Assembly (NCBI GenBank): GCA_017441265.1
Contig: JAFRYE010000076.1
Location: 1 to 48,567 of the forward strand
From: Lachnospiraceae bacterium
GTDB taxonomy: Bacteria; Bacillota; Clostridia; Lachnospirales; Lachnospiraceae
Length of the DNA: 48,567 nucleotides
Direction of reading: 5' to 3'
A program made the position numbers and the translations under genes. The notes below the pieces were generated by a model that saw nothing but the letters and a program-made list of their open reading frames with translations, did not search any database and was not told the origin of the DNA. Shown piece by piece: positions 26,367 to 38,006 of the stretch. Each line of letters begins with the position of its first letter. The stretch's first letter is position 1.

Positions 26367-28792
26367 TTCGTTACAATAGCCTCCTTAAGAACATCCTCCA
26401 TGGACTTCACGGGCACGATCTCCAGCCCTTCGGTCACTTCCCCGGGAACCTCTGCCAGATCCTCCCGGTTGCCCGCGGGGATCAGCACTTTGCGGACTCC
26501 GACGGTCTTTGCCGCCAGAAGCTTCTCCCGAAGTCCTCCGATCGGCAGCACGCGGCCGCGAAGGGTGATCTCACCGGTCATCGCGACATCGGATGCCACC
26601 GGAAGTCCGGTAACCGCCGAGTACACCGCAGTCGCCATCGTGATCCCGGCAGACGGTCCGTCCTTCGGAACCGCTCCCTCCGGAACATGGATGTGAATGT
26701 CATTTTTCGCGAAAAAATCTTCTTTCAACGTCTCCCCGAGAGTCGCACGGATGTAACTGATGCCCGCCACCGCGGACTCCTTCATCACGTCGCCCAGGGA
26801 GCCGGTCAATTCCAGTCTGCCCGTTCCCGGGAAAATGTTGACTTCAATCTCCATCGTCGTGCCGCCGACGCTCGTCCACGCAAGTCCTCTCACGACGCCG
26901 ACCAGCGATTTGCCGATCTTCTCCTCCGGCAGGTACTTATGCCGGCCGAGGTACTCGGTGAGATTCTTCGCGGAAACCGTGATCTTGCGGAATGTCTCGC
27001 CGCGCTCCTCCGTCTCCGTGAGCGCCAATACAACCTTGCGGCACACTTTTCCGATCACGCGCTCCAGGGCACGGACGCCCGCTTCCCGCGTGTAATATTC
27101 GATCATATCGTCGATCGCCTTGTCCGACCAACCGATCTGCTTGGCCGTGAGGCCGTGCTTGTCCATCTGCTTCGGGATCAGGTGCTCCTTCGCGATATGG
27201 AACTTCTCGGTTTTCAGATAGCTGGAGATCGGGATGACTTCCATACGGTCGAGAAGCGGTCTCGGGATCGTGTCGGTCGTGTTGGCCGTCGCGATGAACA
27301 TCACGCGGCTCATGTCAACCGGAATCTCGATGTAGTGGTCGACAAAGCGGCTGTTCTGCGCGCTGTCAAGCACTTCCAGAAGCGCCGAGGACGGATCTCC
27401 CTTGAAGTCGTTGCCGAGCTTGTCCACCTCGTCCAAAAGCATCAGCGGGTTGGACGATCCTGCCTGGATCATTCCGTTGATGATCCGGCCGGGCATGGAC
27501 GCGATGTATGTTCTGCGGTGACCGCGGATCTCCGCCTCATCCCGCACGCCACCGAGGCAGACGCGCACATAGTTGCGGTTCATCGACTCCGCGATGCTCT
27601 TCGCGATCGAGGTCTTGCCGGTTCCGGGCGGTCCTACCAGGCAGAGGATAGGACTGTCCGCCTTCTGCGCATGCATATGCACCGCCAGAAACTCCGTCAC
27701 GCGCTCTTTGACTTCGCTCAGTCCGTAGTGATCGCGCTCGAGGATCTCCTTCGCCTGCGCCAGATTATTGTTGTCATCGGTCACATGGTTCCACGGCAGC
27801 GACAAAAGCGTCTCGATGTACGTCTGGATGACCGCACCCTCGGAACTGTGACTTCCGTAACTCTCATAGCGTCCGACTTCCTTGCGGATCGCTTCCTTGA
27901 CTTCGTCGCTCGCCTCCAGAGCGTCGATCTTCTCTCTCCATTTTTCGACTTCGGCCTCGCCTGTGTCACCGAGCTCCGAGCGAATGACCTTCATCTGCTC
28001 GCGGAGGACATAGTCCTTCTGGTTTTTGTCGAGCTCCGCCTGCGTCTGCTGTTTCAGCTGATTGCGGATCCGCATGATCTCGATCTCGTTGGCCAGAATG
28101 CCCGAGAGCATCTGGTACTGCTCGATGTTGGTCTTTGCCTCCAACAGTTCCTGACGCAATTCGATCGGGATCGGGATCAGGAACATCGTCTGGTTGACCA
28201 GTTTATCCAATTCGCGCAAGGACGCAAGTCTCTTGCCGATCTCCTCCGGTATTTTCCGATCGAGCATGTCGATAAAGCGCTCGATCAAGTCCTGGAGCGC
28301 CCGGCGAAGAGCCTCCTGCTCCACACGGCGGATCAGAAGTTTCTCCATCGGAACCTCCTCCACCACGCCGTACAGGATGCCTGCCTCCAGTTTGAGATCC
28401 GTGAGTGCGCCGCGGCAAACGCCGGTCACAAAGACCCGGACTTCATCGTCCTGCGTCTTCACGATCTGGCGGATCCTCACGATCATGCCCATGTCCCGGT
28501 ATGCCGAGAGCGCCGTCGGCAGTCCCTCCTCGTCGAGGTTGGTGCGCAGCACCACGAAGAGATTCTCATGCTTCATCATGGCGGTTTTGACTTCGTTCGC
28601 CAGCGACACATCGCTCAGGACAAGCGACGTGATCATCTCGTGGAACACGACGACATCGCGCGTGGGCAGGACGATCATGCGTCTTGCCTCCGTCTGCTCC
28701 TGACCGTCGGTGTCATCGGCAATCCAGCGTTCCGCAGTCTCCGAGGTCAGTTGTTCTTCCGTATCCGGGATTCTGTTTTCTTCTTTCGACAT
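26363..28792 (-). CDS. lon: ATP-dependent protease Lon
   Basis: LonA-type AAA+ serine protease (809 aa) that degrades misfolded and regulatory proteins. N-terminal substrate-binding domain (about 35-310), AAA+ module with Walker A GPPGTGKTS and the LLDEVDKLG Walker B, and a C-terminal protease domain with the dyad S714 (in KDGPSAG) and K757, 43 residues apart as usual. The ATG at 28792 (MSKEEN) lies four bases after GGAGG; the GTG five codons upstream has no site. It follows clpX, with a 57-base gap holding a hairpin (28820-28838). Confidence 0.97.
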   Translation of the reverse strand: MSKEENRIPDTEEQLTSETAERWIADDTDGQEQTEARRMIVLPTRDVVVFHEMITSLVLSDVSLANEVKTAMMKHENLFVVLRTNLDEEGLPTALSAYRDMGMIVRIRQIVKTQDDEVRVFVTGVCRGALTDLKLEAGILYGVVEEVPMEKLLIRRVEQEALRRALQDLIERFIDMLDRKIPEEIGKRLASLRELDKLVNQTMFLIPIPIELRQELLEAKTNIEQYQMLSGILANEIEIMRIRNQLKQQTQAELDKNQKDYVLREQMKVIRSELGDTGEAEVEKWREKIDALEASDEVKEAIRKEVGRYESYGSHSSEGAVIQTYIETLLSLPWNHVTDDNNNLAQAKEILERDHYGLSEVKERVTEFLAVHMHAQKADSPILCLVGPPGTGKTSIAKSIAESMNRNYVRVCLGGVRDEAEIRGHRRTYIASMPGRIINGMIQAGSSNPLMLLDEVDKLGNDFKGDPSSALLEVLDSAQNSRFVDHYIEIPVDMSRVMFIATANTTDTIPRPLLDRMEVIPISSYLKTEKFHIAKEHLIPKQMDKHGLTAKQIGWSDKAIDDMIEYYTREAGVRALERVIGKVCRKVVLALTETEERGETFRKITVSAKNLTEYLGRHKYLPEEKIGKSLVGVVRGLAWTSVGGTTMEIEVNIFPGTGRLELTGSLGDVMKESAVAGISYIRATLGETLKEDFFAKNDIHIHVPEGAVPKDGPSAGITMATAVYSAVTGLPVASDVAMTGEITLRGRVLPIGGLREKLLAAKTVGVRKVLIPAGNREDLAEVPGEVTEGLEIVPVKSMEDVLKEAIVTK

Positions 28793-28819
28793 ATTCCCTC
28801 CGTTCACAGGAAAACTTGA

Positions 28820-28838
28820 CGGGAAGCAACGCTTCCCG
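28820..28838 (-). other. hairpin between clpX and lon
   Basis: Perfect 8-bp stem (28820-28827/28831-28838) with a 3-base loop. On the minus strand only a broken T-run follows, so it may be a weak terminator lowering lon expression relative to clpX. Confidence 0.45.
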
Positions 28839-28849
28839 CCAAAGTAACC

Positions 28850-30166
28850 TTAAGCTCCTTTTTCCTCCGCTTCCGTCTCCGTATCCGCGTTGTTCGCAAC
28901 CGAAGCATCGCGGATCAGAACCGGTTCCTCCAGTCCTTCCGCCGCTTCCTTCGTCACGATGCAACGGACAACGTCCGTCTCGGAAGGGATCCGATACATG
29001 GAATTCATCATGATGGATTCCATGATCGCGCGTAGTCCTCGCGCGCCGGTCTTCCGCTCTTCGGATTTGCGGGCGATCTCCCGAAGCGCGCCGTCCTCAA
29101 ATTCCAGTTCCACACCGTCCAGTCGGAACAGCTTGGCGTACTGCTTCGTGAGTGCATTCTTCGGCTCGCTCAGAATGCGAACCAGGTCGTCCTCCGTCAG
29201 CAGATCGAGCGATACCGTCACCGGTACACGGCCGACAAACTCCGGGATCAGACCGAACTTCACAAGATCTTGCGGCAGAACCTGACGGAACACATCTCCG
29301 ATATTCTGCTGCTCGATCGGCGTCTCCAACTCCGCGTTGAAACCGATCTGTTTCTGGCCGATCCGGCTCTCGATGATCTTCTCCAGACCGTCAAATGCGC
29401 CGCCGCAGATAAAGAGAATGTTCGTCGTATCGATGTGATACATCTCCTGCTGCGGGTGCTTGCGGCCGCCCTGCGGCGGAACGCTCGCCTCCGTACCTTC
29501 CAGGATCTTCAAAAGCGCCTGCTGTACGCCCTCGCCGGAGACGTCCCTGGTGATGGAGACATTTTCCGACTTCTTGGAGATCTTGTCAATCTCGTCGATG
29601 TACACGATTCCGTACTGCGCGCGCGAAATATCATAGTCTGCTGCGACGATGAGTTTCAGGAGAATATTTTCCACGTCCTCACCGACATATCCGGCCTCGG
29701 TCAGCGTCGTGGCATCCGCGATCGCGAACGGCACACTCAGTTTCTTCGCCAGATTCTGCGCGAGATACGTCTTACCGGAACCGGTGGGTCCGATCATCAG
29801 AATGTTGCTCTTCTGGATCTCGACATCCGACTCCTTCTCGGAGAGGATTCTCTTGTAATGATTGTAGACGGCAACCGACAGCATGCGCTTGGCTTCGTCC
29901 TGTCCGACAACGTACTCGTCGAGGAATTCTTTCATCTCCTTCGGCGTCACGAGATTGAAGGACTCACCGCCGACAGCGTCTTTCTCCCGTTCATCGTCAA
30001 ACGACGAATCATCAAACCCGTCAAACATGAGATCCATGCACTGCTCGATGCACCGGTCGCAAATGTAGACCGATTCTCCCGGCGCGGCGATGAGCTTGTT
30101 TACCTCACCCTCCGAGCGCCCGCAGAACGAGCAGCGTCTGGTTTTACCTCCTGTGTTTCGCCCCAT
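28850..30166 (-). CDS. clpX: ClpX, ATPase subunit of the ClpXP protease
   Basis: Hexameric AAA+ unfoldase that feeds tagged proteins to ClpP (438 aa). The N-terminal zinc domain has C12, C15, C36 and C39; Walker A GPTGSGKT near 128, pore loop GYVGED and Walker B VYIDEIDK follow, and the ClpP-binding loop IGF is present in QKQIGF. A Glu/Ala-rich C-terminus ([10 protein letters not shown]) ends the protein. It follows clpP by 12 bases, the usual tig-clpP-clpX-lon order. Confidence 0.97.
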   Translation of the reverse strand: MGRNTGGKTRRCSFCGRSEGEVNKLIAAPGESVYICDRCIEQCMDLMFDGFDDSSFDDEREKDAVGGESFNLVTPKEMKEFLDEYVVGQDEAKRMLSVAVYNHYKRILSEKESDVEIQKSNILMIGPTGSGKTYLAQNLAKKLSVPFAIADATTLTEAGYVGEDVENILLKLIVAADYDISRAQYGIVYIDEIDKISKKSENVSITRDVSGEGVQQALLKILEGTEASVPPQGGRKHPQQEMYHIDTTNILFICGGAFDGLEKIIESRIGQKQIGFNAELETPIEQQNIGDVFRQVLPQDLVKFGLIPEFVGRVPVTVSLDLLTEDDLVRILSEPKNALTKQYAKLFRLDGVELEFEDGALREIARKSEERKTGARGLRAIMESIMMNSMYRIPSETDVVRCIVTKEAAEGLEEPVLIRDASVANNADTETEAEEKGA

Positions 30167-30178
30167 GATACCTCCTTG

Positions 30179-30760
30179 TTACCGGCTGACAATAACCTTG
30201 TCGATGAGGCCGTACTCCTTTGCAGCCTCAGCCGTCATCCAGTTGTCGCGATCCGTGTCCGCAGCAACCGTCTCATACGGCTTATCGCAATTCTCAGCCA
30301 GCATACGGTTGAGTTTTTCCTTCGTCTGCAAAATATGCTTTGCCGCAATCTCAATCTCCGTAGCCTGGCCCTGAGCGCCGCCGAGAGGCTGATGGATCAT
30401 GATCTCCGCGTTGGGAAGCGCATACCGCTTGCCCTTCGTGCCGCCTGCGAGCAGGAACGCACCCATACTTGCAGCCATGCCGATGCAGATTGTGGACACA
30501 TCGCACTTGATGTAGCGCATGGTGTCATAGATCGCGAGGCCGGCAGAAACCGAACCGCCGGGGCTGTTGATGTAGAGGCACACGTCCTTGCTCGGATCTT
30601 CGGACTCAAGGAACAGAAGCTGCGCCACCACCAGGCTCGCTGTCACCTCATTGACTTCTTCACCCAGGAAAATGATGCGGTCCTTCAGCAGGCGCGAGTA
30701 GATATCGTACGAACGCTCGCCGCGATTGGACTGCTCAATGACATAAGGTACTAAACTCAT
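30179..30760 (-). CDS. clpP: ClpP, proteolytic subunit
   Basis: Tetradecameric serine peptidase (193 aa). Catalytic triad S98 (GMAASMGAF), H123 (MIHQPLGG) and D172 match the canonical positions within one residue. The start [10 protein letters not shown] at 30760 is the family start and is preceded by GAGAGGG; an upstream extension in frame has no such support. A hairpin (30780-30807) lies just upstream, separating it from tig. Confidence 0.97.
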   Translation of the reverse strand: MSLVPYVIEQSNRGERSYDIYSRLLKDRIIFLGEEVNEVTASLVVAQLLFLESEDPSKDVCLYINSPGGSVSAGLAIYDTMRYIKCDVSTICIGMAASMGAFLLAGGTKGKRYALPNAEIMIHQPLGGAQGQATEIEIAAKHILQTKEKLNRMLAENCDKPYETVAADTDRDNWMTAEAAKEYGLIDKVIVSR

Positions 30761-30779
30761 ATTACCCTCTCTTTCCAAA

Positions 30780-30807
30780 GATGGCCCGACGAACACATCG
30801 GGCCATC
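30780..30807 (-). other. hairpin between tig and clpP
   Basis: Perfect 10-bp stem (30780-30789/30798-30807) with an 8-base loop, followed by only TTT on the minus strand. It lies next to the clpP ribosome binding site and may act as a partial terminator or processing site within the tig-clpP-clpX unit. Confidence 0.55.
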
Positions 30808-30840
30808 TCCCAACCAAATACAATTTCTTTCCGATCCGAA

Positions 30841-32121
30841 TTACTTGGCGTTGTCAACCAAAAGCGTGATCGCCTTCTGTACGCCGAGATCGGTCTTGAG
30901 ATTCTTCGTCTCTTCCTCGCCGAAGATCGACTTCACCTGCTCAAGCTCCATATTGTACTGCTCAGCCATCTTGGAGAGCTCGCTCTCAACTTCCTCATCG
31001 GAGATCTCGATATTCTCGGCCTTAGCGATCGCCTCGAGAACAAGACGGGTCTCGATGCGTTTCTTCGCCTGCGGCTTAAGATCGTCAAGATACTTCTGAG
31101 GAGTCATACCGGTGTACTGAAAATACTGCTGAATGCTCAGTCCCTGCATCTGCAGACGCTTTGCAAATTCCTCAGCCATCTCGCGAGCCGTGCTCTCGAT
31201 CATCGCATCCGGAACATCCATCGTCGCGTTCTCGATCGCCTTAGCTACCAAAGCATTCTCAAGCTCGGTCTTAGCCTGTGCCTCTTTCTTCTCGCGGAGA
31301 GACTTTTCAATGCTCTCGCGATACTCGGCAAGCGTATCGAAATCCGAAACCTCGGAAGCGAACTCGTCATCGATCTCGGGAAGCTCCTTCGCCGTGATCT
31401 TGTTAACCTTGCACTTGAACACTGCAGGCTTGCCTGCGAGTTCCTTCGCATGATACTCCTCGGGGAACGTTACCTCGACATCGCACTCCTCGCCGAGCGT
31501 CTTGCCGATCAAGCCTTCCTCGAAGCCCGGAATGAAACTGTGGGAGCCGATCACCAACGGATGATTCTCGGCCTTGCCGCCCTCGAATGCAACGCCGTCC
31601 ACGAAACCTTCATAGTCGATGGTAGCGGTATCACCTTCCGCGATGGTGCGATCCTCGATGTTGATCTCCTTCGCGTTCTTCTCCTGCTCCTTCTTGATCT
31701 CCGCGTCGATCTCCTCATCGCTCACGGTGATCTCCTGCTTCTCAACCTCAAGTCCCTTGTAATCGCCGAGCGTTACTTCAGGCTTCTTTGCAACCGTTGC
31801 CGTGAAGATGAACGCCTTGCCGGACTCGATCTGCGTTGCGTCGATCTCCGGTCTGGAAACGATCTCAAGTCCGCTCTCCTTCACTGCCTGCTCATATGCA
31901 TCCGGAATGATGAGATTCGCAGCATCCTCATAGAACATTTCCTTGCCGTACATCTTGACTACCATCTGATACGGCGCCTTGCCCTTGCGGAAGCCCTGAA
32001 TACTGATCTTGTTCTTATTCTTCTCGTATGCCTTCTTGATGGCATCCTCAAACACTTCTGCGGGAGTCTCGATGGTCAGCTTAACCATGTTCTTTCCCAA
32101 ATCTTCAACCTGAAAACCCAT
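30841..32121 (-). CDS. tig: trigger factor, ribosome-bound chaperone
   Basis: Folding chaperone and peptidyl-prolyl isomerase (426 aa) docked on L23. N-terminal ribosome-binding domain with [12 protein letters not shown] (the GFRxGxxP signature), a central FKBP-type domain (about 150-240; [20 protein letters not shown]) and a helical C-terminal chaperone domain. The ATG at 32121 follows GGAGG at ten bases; a GTG eight codons earlier lies on the wrong side of that site. It has its own promoter and heads the quality-control unit. Confidence 0.96.
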   Translation of the reverse strand: MGFQVEDLGKNMVKLTIETPAEVFEDAIKKAYEKNKNKISIQGFRKGKAPYQMVVKMYGKEMFYEDAANLIIPDAYEQAVKESGLEIVSRPEIDATQIESGKAFIFTATVAKKPEVTLGDYKGLEVEKQEITVSDEEIDAEIKKEQEKNAKEINIEDRTIAEGDTATIDYEGFVDGVAFEGGKAENHPLVIGSHSFIPGFEEGLIGKTLGEECDVEVTFPEEYHAKELAGKPAVFKCKVNKITAKELPEIDDEFASEVSDFDTLAEYRESIEKSLREKKEAQAKTELENALVAKAIENATMDVPDAMIESTAREMAEEFAKRLQMQGLSIQQYFQYTGMTPQKYLDDLKPQAKKRIETRLVLEAIAKAENIEISDEEVESELSKMAEQYNMELEQVKSIFGEEETKNLKTDLGVQKAITLLVDNAK

Positions 32122-32177
32122 TGCGGTTTGTCCTCCTTTATTCACAACGAAATCTTTACAGAATTCAACAAGGTTAA

Positions 32178-32206
32178 ATTATAGCACAACCCTATGTGCA
32201 AATCAA
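32178..32206 (-). promoter_or_regulatory. promoter of tig (and clpP-clpX)
   Basis: TTGATT (complement of 32201-32206), 17-base spacer, perfect TATAAT (32178-32183). I see no CtsR or CIRCE operator in the region between it and tig. Confidence 0.88.
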
Positions 32207-32233
32207 GAAATAATTTCTCGGAAAATCCGCATT

Positions 32234-35200
32234 TTACAGGATGAGATTCGTAAAATCCTCAGGCGCCATCGGACTGCTCAGGCGCTTTTGCTCGAGCGCC
32301 GCGATCTTCCTCGCGAGTTCCGGATACTGTTTCGCGTAATTGGCCGGCAGATCGAGGCCGTGGGTCTTCAGTGAGCATCTCGCCAGATAGCTGTCGATAT
32401 CCACAACAAAGCCGATGGTCTGCAGTTCCGCAAGAACGTCCATCACCGCATTCATGTTCGCGTCGCTGATGCCCTCGGGGATGATCAGCTCGATCCGGTC
32501 GGCAGGCACGTTGTAGCGCTGCAACAGATACCGGATGCGGCTCACGAAGTCCGCTCCGAACATGTACTGCCAGGAGCTTCCGAGCGAGATCACCGGCGGA
32601 TTCACACCGTTTTCAAGCCACTCGCGAACAAGCCGGAACGTCTCCTTGTGGACGTAGTAATCCAATTCCGTGACAAAGCCGTTCTCCTCAAAGATCGGCA
32701 TGAAGGATCCGGGCTCCAGCACCTGACCCTCCGCGGTGATCCAGCGGACCAGCGCATCCGCGCCGACGATCTTGTTCGTCGCGGGATCGCGCTTCGGCTG
32801 GAAAAAGACTTTGAATTCGCGGTTTGTTAGGGCATCCCGCATCGAGTTCTCGACAAACGTCCGGAAGCTGTTCTTCTGTTCCGCATCTCCGGCCTCATAG
32901 TTGACAGCGATCGTCGCGATGCTGTTCATGCTGCCGATGGCCTTCCGTGCGCGGTTTGCCTTCTCGATTGCCGCGGAGATCGTGTCCTCCTTGTTCTGGA
33001 AGCGGTACAGACCGCACCAGACGTTGAGCTGCAGATCCGGATACAGTCTCGTGACCGCCGTGTGCGCGCTCTGCAGGATCATCTCCACCCTCGCCTGCGT
33101 GCGCTCGCGATCCTCATAGGCGAGCATCATCACGAAATCCGCACCGCTCGTGCGCGCCAGCAGTTCCTCCGAGCGAAGCATCGACGCCACGGTCGAAGCG
33201 AACACCCGCAGGATCTCATTGCCCACCGCATAGCCCCAGACTTCGTTGAGGTCGTGAAACTGCGGGAAGCTGAAGCAGGCAAATGCGCGGCTTCCGCGGG
33301 GATTTTCCGAGATCAGCCGAATGGCTTCGGACTCCAGTTTCTCCGCGGTCAGCTGACCCGTGAGGGCGTCTTTGGAGCGCACCCGCTCGACAAATTCGGT
33401 GACATCCGACCAGCAGACCAGGCATTGACGCTCGCCGTCCTCTCCCGTCACGCGGGATGCGGTCGTGCTGATCCAACGCTTCTGCTTGGTGTAATACGTC
33501 TCCGTCGTATGGACTTTATCATGTTCTCCCAGAGCCGCCACCGGGCAGTTCTGGCAGACGGAGCTCCGCCCCATGATCGCGGAGTAGCAATGCTCTCCGG
33601 AGTGCGCCAGCGGATACTGCCGTCCCGTGTAATCGCCGACATAAACCAGTTCCATCGTCTCCGGTATGACGGCATAGCTTGTGATCTGCTGATTCTCGAT
33701 GATCGCATGCGTATATTTGAGCTCGTCGGCGAGCATCTCCTTCGCGCGGGCACGCTCGATGTAGATGGCAAGCAGTTTTGAGAGGTTGATCAAAACATCC
33801 TGCTCCTCCTTGCCCCAGTTCTGATTGACGGCCTTCTCAAAGCAGATGCAGGCGAACGTCTCGTCGTTGTCGATGATCACATACTGGAACAGTGAGGAAT
33901 TGCCGTACAGATCGCGGATCGCATCCGGCATGACGATACCTAACTGCGCGGTGTTCAGCGACAGGAACAGCCGGTCGTTGGCAAACCGCTCGCGGATCGA
34001 GCGGAAATTCTCGCGGATCACGCGGTCGAACTGCGGATAATACGGATTTTTCTCCGACTCCCAGTCGTAGCGGACCTTCGCAAGCTGTTTCTTCACGTCG
34101 TACTGGATTGTGTAGATCCGGCGGTATTTGTAGTATTTGCCGATCTCTTCGAAGATCTCGACAACCTCTTCCGCTCCGGTGCCGCTGCCGGCCAGCATAT
34201 CGAACGTCTTGTTGACGATATATTTCTCAACTGGGCCGTACTTCGAGCTCTGCTGCGCCGCGACGACCTTCTGTGCCTCGGTCTTCGGCGCCTGCTCGGG
34301 CTCGCGCTGCGGCCGGTACTGCTGATGAATGCTCAGCGCATCTTCGTACATCGTGCACACGGAGGCCGGATTCTTCTTGGTCTCCTCCAAAGCAACCACA
34401 GCCTTGCGGTAGAGGCTGCTGTAATCGCGTCCGTCAAGCGGGAAAATGGACGCACCCAGATTTACGCGGAGCGTATTTTCCTTCTTGAGTTCGATGCGCG
34501 ACGCCGCGCGGGCAACCGCTCTGGCAACCGAATACACATCGGCGGGTCCTTTGACGCCGTTTTTGATCATGACGAACTGGTCATCGACGATGCGCGCCAG
34601 CGAATCGTTGTCCATGAAGATCGACTGCATGCTCTTCGCCAGTTTCTCCAACACGTAGTCGCCGTATGCATGACCCCACTCGCCCGTGATCGCGGAGAAA
34701 TCCTCGATGTCCAGGACAAACAGTGCCAGCCTGTCATTCTCGCTGCCGGAGCGCACGAGTTCCTCCAGGCGTTCCTGGATGGACGCCTGCGTGTACAGTC
34801 CCGTCACGGGATCGGTCTCCGACTCGCGGATGATCACATTTTCATTTCTCTTTTCTTCGCTCACGTTGAGCGTGCGGCCGATGACCTTCACCGGCGATCC
34901 GTCCTCGGCGAACACCGTGTAGCCCTCATACCGCAGCCAGATCCTCGTCTTGGCGTCGACATAGGCGCGGACATCATAGGAAAATGCCTCATCGCCGTTC
35001 TCCAGGCTGTCGCACAATGCGGAAAACGCCGCAGCGTCATCGTCCGCGATCAGCCCGCTTGCGCTCATGGTCTCGCGGAACTTCGGAATGCGCAGAGCAT
35101 CGCCGGGCGCAACGCCCTCGACGCGCTTGCTCTGAACAAGCTCTCCGGTCGCGATCACATACTCCCAGAGGCCGCACTGAACCATACCGCTGATGATGCG

Positions 35201-35275
35201 GTATCTGGCCTTCTGCCTCTCCAACTCCAATTCGAGTTCCCGAATTCTTTCCTGGTCGTTTCTACCCTCTTCCAT
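32234..35275 (-). CDS. large GGDEF-GGDEF-EAL family protein with degenerate active sites
   Basis: A 1013-residue cytosolic protein built of cyclic-di-GMP domains. N-terminal coil (1-30); PAS-like region (about 30-140); first GGDEF domain (about 150-310) with IVDDQF at 229-234 in place of GGDEF; GAF-like region (about 345-510); second PAS-like segment (520-630) with SVCQNCP (CxxC) at 562-568 and a further Cys pair near 618-621; second GGDEF domain (630-795) with SGADF at 710-714; EAL domain (about 805-1013) with ADALVRW in place of EALxR and without the DDFGTG and KxD catalytic residues. All three catalytic centres look lost, so a receptor or scaffold role is more likely than synthesis or hydrolysis. 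No membrane segment. It lies 30 bases after the DJ-1 gene, GGAGG before its ATG. Confidence 0.88.
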   Translation of the reverse strand: MEEGRNDQERIRELELELERQKARYRIISGMVQCGLWEYVIATGELVQSKRVEGVAPGDALRIPKFRETMSASGLIADDDAAAFSALCDSLENGDEAFSYDVRAYVDAKTRIWLRYEGYTVFAEDGSPVKVIGRTLNVSEEKRNENVIIRESETDPVTGLYTQASIQERLEELVRSGSENDRLALFVLDIEDFSAITGEWGHAYGDYVLEKLAKSMQSIFMDNDSLARIVDDQFVMIKNGVKGPADVYSVARAVARAASRIELKKENTLRVNLGASIFPLDGRDYSSLYRKAVVALEETKKNPASVCTMYEDALSIHQQYRPQREPEQAPKTEAQKVVAAQQSSKYGPVEKYIVNKTFDMLAGSGTGAEEVVEIFEEIGKYYKYRRIYTIQYDVKKQLAKVRYDWESEKNPYYPQFDRVIRENFRSIRERFANDRLFLSLNTAQLGIVMPDAIRDLYGNSSLFQYVIIDNDETFACICFEKAVNQNWGKEEQDVLINLSKLLAIYIERARAKEMLADELKYTHAIIENQQITSYAVIPETMELVYVGDYTGRQYPLAHSGEHCYSAIMGRSSVCQNCPVAALGEHDKVHTTETYYTKQKRWISTTASRVTGEDGERQCLVCWSDVTEFVERVRSKDALTGQLTAEKLESEAIRLISENPRGSRAFACFSFPQFHDLNEVWGYAVGNEILRVFASTVASMLRSEELLARTSGADFVMMLAYEDRERTQARVEMILQSAHTAVTRLYPDLQLNVWCGLYRFQNKEDTISAAIEKANRARKAIGSMNSIATIAVNYEAGDAEQKNSFRTFVENSMRDALTNREFKVFFQPKRDPATNKIVGADALVRWITAEGQVLEPGSFMPIFEENGFVTELDYYVHKETFRLVREWLENGVNPPVISLGSSWQYMFGADFVSRIRYLLQRYNVPADRIELIIPEGISDANMNAVMDVLAELQTIGFVVDIDSYLARCSLKTHGLDLPANYAKQYPELARKIAALEQKRLSSPMAPEDFTNLIL

Positions 35276-35305
35276 ACCTGCCTCCGTATAAAACCCCTGA
35301 GTTTG

Positions 35306-35851
35306 TTACGGCTTCTGTATCGCGGCTGCCACGCTCACAGCCGCTGCCTTATCAAGTGCGCCGAGCAGTTCGAGTGCGAACTCCGCGGACACGCCCATTC
35401 CTTTTCCCGTGATGATCTTTCCGTCCACCGTCACCGATTCCCCCGTCGGTTCGGCTCCCAAAAGCTTATCCTCGAATCCCGGATAGCAGGTTGCCCTGCG
35501 TCCGCGCAAAATACCGTTGATCCCGAGCACGCTCGGTGCCGCGCAGATCGCACCGATCCAGCGGTCCTGCGCCGCGTATTCCGCGATCAGGTCCCGGAGT
35601 CCCTCGTGCGCCGCCAGCATCTTCGTACCGCCTCCGCCGCCCGGAAGCACCAGCATATCTCCGTCCGACAGCGTCCCGTCCTCAAACAGCCGGTCCGCCG
35701 CAAAACAGATCCCGTGAGAGCCCTTGATCATGGTCCTCCCCGTCACCGAAACCGTGACGACGTCCTGTCCGCCTCTGCGGAGAATGTCGACAGCCGTGAG
35801 ACCTTCGATCTCCTCGACGCCGTCGGCAAACATCACATACACTTTCGCCAT
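35306..35851 (-). CDS. DJ-1/PfpI family protein
   Basis: A 181-residue protein of the DJ-1/PfpI superfamily. The nucleophile cysteine C103 sits in the [10 protein letters not shown] elbow, and the conserved acidic residue is near E13-E14 in the DGVEEIE segment. Members act as deglycase, chaperone or redox sensors; the exact activity here cannot be told. It is the first gene of a two-gene unit with the GGDEF/EAL protein and has its own promoter (35900-35928). Confidence 0.9.
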   Translation of the reverse strand: MAKVYVMFADGVEEIEGLTAVDILRRGGQDVVTVSVTGRTMIKGSHGICFAADRLFEDGTLSDGDMLVLPGGGGGTKMLAAHEGLRDLIAEYAAQDRWIGAICAAPSVLGINGILRGRRATCYPGFEDKLLGAEPTGESVTVDGKIITGKGMGVSAEFALELLGALDKAAAVSVAAAIQKP

Positions 35852-35899
35852 CTTCGAACCTCCCTTTGCCGCCCGTCAGGCGGCAGTCCGTAGTATAAA

Positions 35900-35928
35900 A
35901 TTATATCACGCGCGCACGCGAAAAGCAA
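35900..35928 (-). promoter_or_regulatory. promoter of the DJ-1 / GGDEF-EAL unit
   Basis: TTGCTT (complement of 35923-35928), 17-base spacer of alternating GC, TATAAT (35900-35905). A GCCGCCTGACGGGCGGC hairpin lies in the leader just before the GGAGG site. Confidence 0.8.
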
Positions 35929-36043
35929 CCGTACAGGGAAGAAAGAAATGTCCTTTTCTTGTTTTTCCGCCGCATTTTACGACCCGGATTTACAACAGGA
36001 TGAGATTGTCCATTTTCTTCCCGAAAAACGCCGCAAAATGCGA

Positions 36044-36072
36044 TTGTCATTTCCCGCGGAATACGGTATTCT
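36044..36072 (+). promoter_or_regulatory. promoter of the GH51 gene
   Basis: TTGTCA at 36044-36049, 17-base spacer, TATTCT at 36067-36072. No clear catabolite-repression site is seen between it and the gene. Confidence 0.7.
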
Positions 36073-36134
36073 GTAAGGTAGGCGGGTACGTCCGGCACGC
36101 CGGCGCGGCCCGTGATGCGAAAGGAGGAAACAAC

Positions 36135-37616
<1,482 letters not shown>

Positions 37617-37617
37617 T

Positions 37618-37926
37618 ATGGGCGTGACCGAGCAAACCGCAAGGACGCCGCGCATTCCCTGCCGGCGCTGTCTGATCGAAGGTCTCCGCGAGGAGGAGGT
37701 GCTGTTGCGCGTCTCCGATTACATCGACGCCATCGAGCCCGACAGGCGCACGCCGGAGCCGCTCTACCAAAAGCGCCTCGCCGCCTGCGAAACATGCGAC
37801 ACTCTCTCGGGAGGCATGTGCCGCGAATGCGGCTGCTTTGTGCTCTACCGTGCGGCCATCGCCGCCAACGGCTGTCCCGGAATGACCGACCGCTGGACCG
37901 GTCTTTCGGAAAATGATTCCCCCTGA
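37618..37926 (+). CDS. small cysteine-rich protein, DUF6171-like
   Basis: A 102-residue protein with CRRCL at the start (about 15-19), then ACETCD, GMCRECGCFV and a C-terminal CPGMTDRW: paired cysteines that would bind zinc. It resembles the Firmicute family DUF6171; function unknown. The ATG lies one base after the GH51 stop and has no clear ribosome binding site of its own, so it is probably translated by ribosomes leaving the upstream gene. It ends before a strong terminator. Confidence 0.8.
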   Translation: MGVTEQTARTPRIPCRRCLIEGLREEEVLLRVSDYIDAIEPDRRTPEPLYQKRLAACETCDTLSGGMCRECGCFVLYRAAIAANGCPGMTDRWTGLSENDSP

Positions 37927-37948
37927 CGGGAATTCTTCACACAACAAA

Positions 37949-37988
37949 ATTCGAGGCGGCTTTTTACGGGCCGCCTCGATTCTTTTTT
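37949..37988 (+). terminator. terminator of the GH51 unit, perhaps bidirectional
   Basis: Twelve-base perfect stem (37949-37960/37970-37981 with the outer A-T pairs) and TTTTTT at 37983-37988. On the minus strand it is followed by TTTTG, so it may also end the citrate synthase transcript, whose stop is at 38007. Confidence 0.88.
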
Positions 37989-38006
37989 CACGGTATTCGT
38001 CTGTTC

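Noticed and set aside
26687-28819. 710-codon plus-strand frame opposite lon, and similar long frames opposite rplB, clpX, tig and the GH51 gene
   Set aside because: These are antisense shadows of G+C-rich codon use; the proteins are low in recognisable motifs and have no ribosome binding sites.
35724-36134. Long N-terminal extension of the GH51 protein
   Set aside because: The frame is open by chance over the DJ-1 gene on the other strand. The family start, GTG and AAGGAGG site are at 36135.
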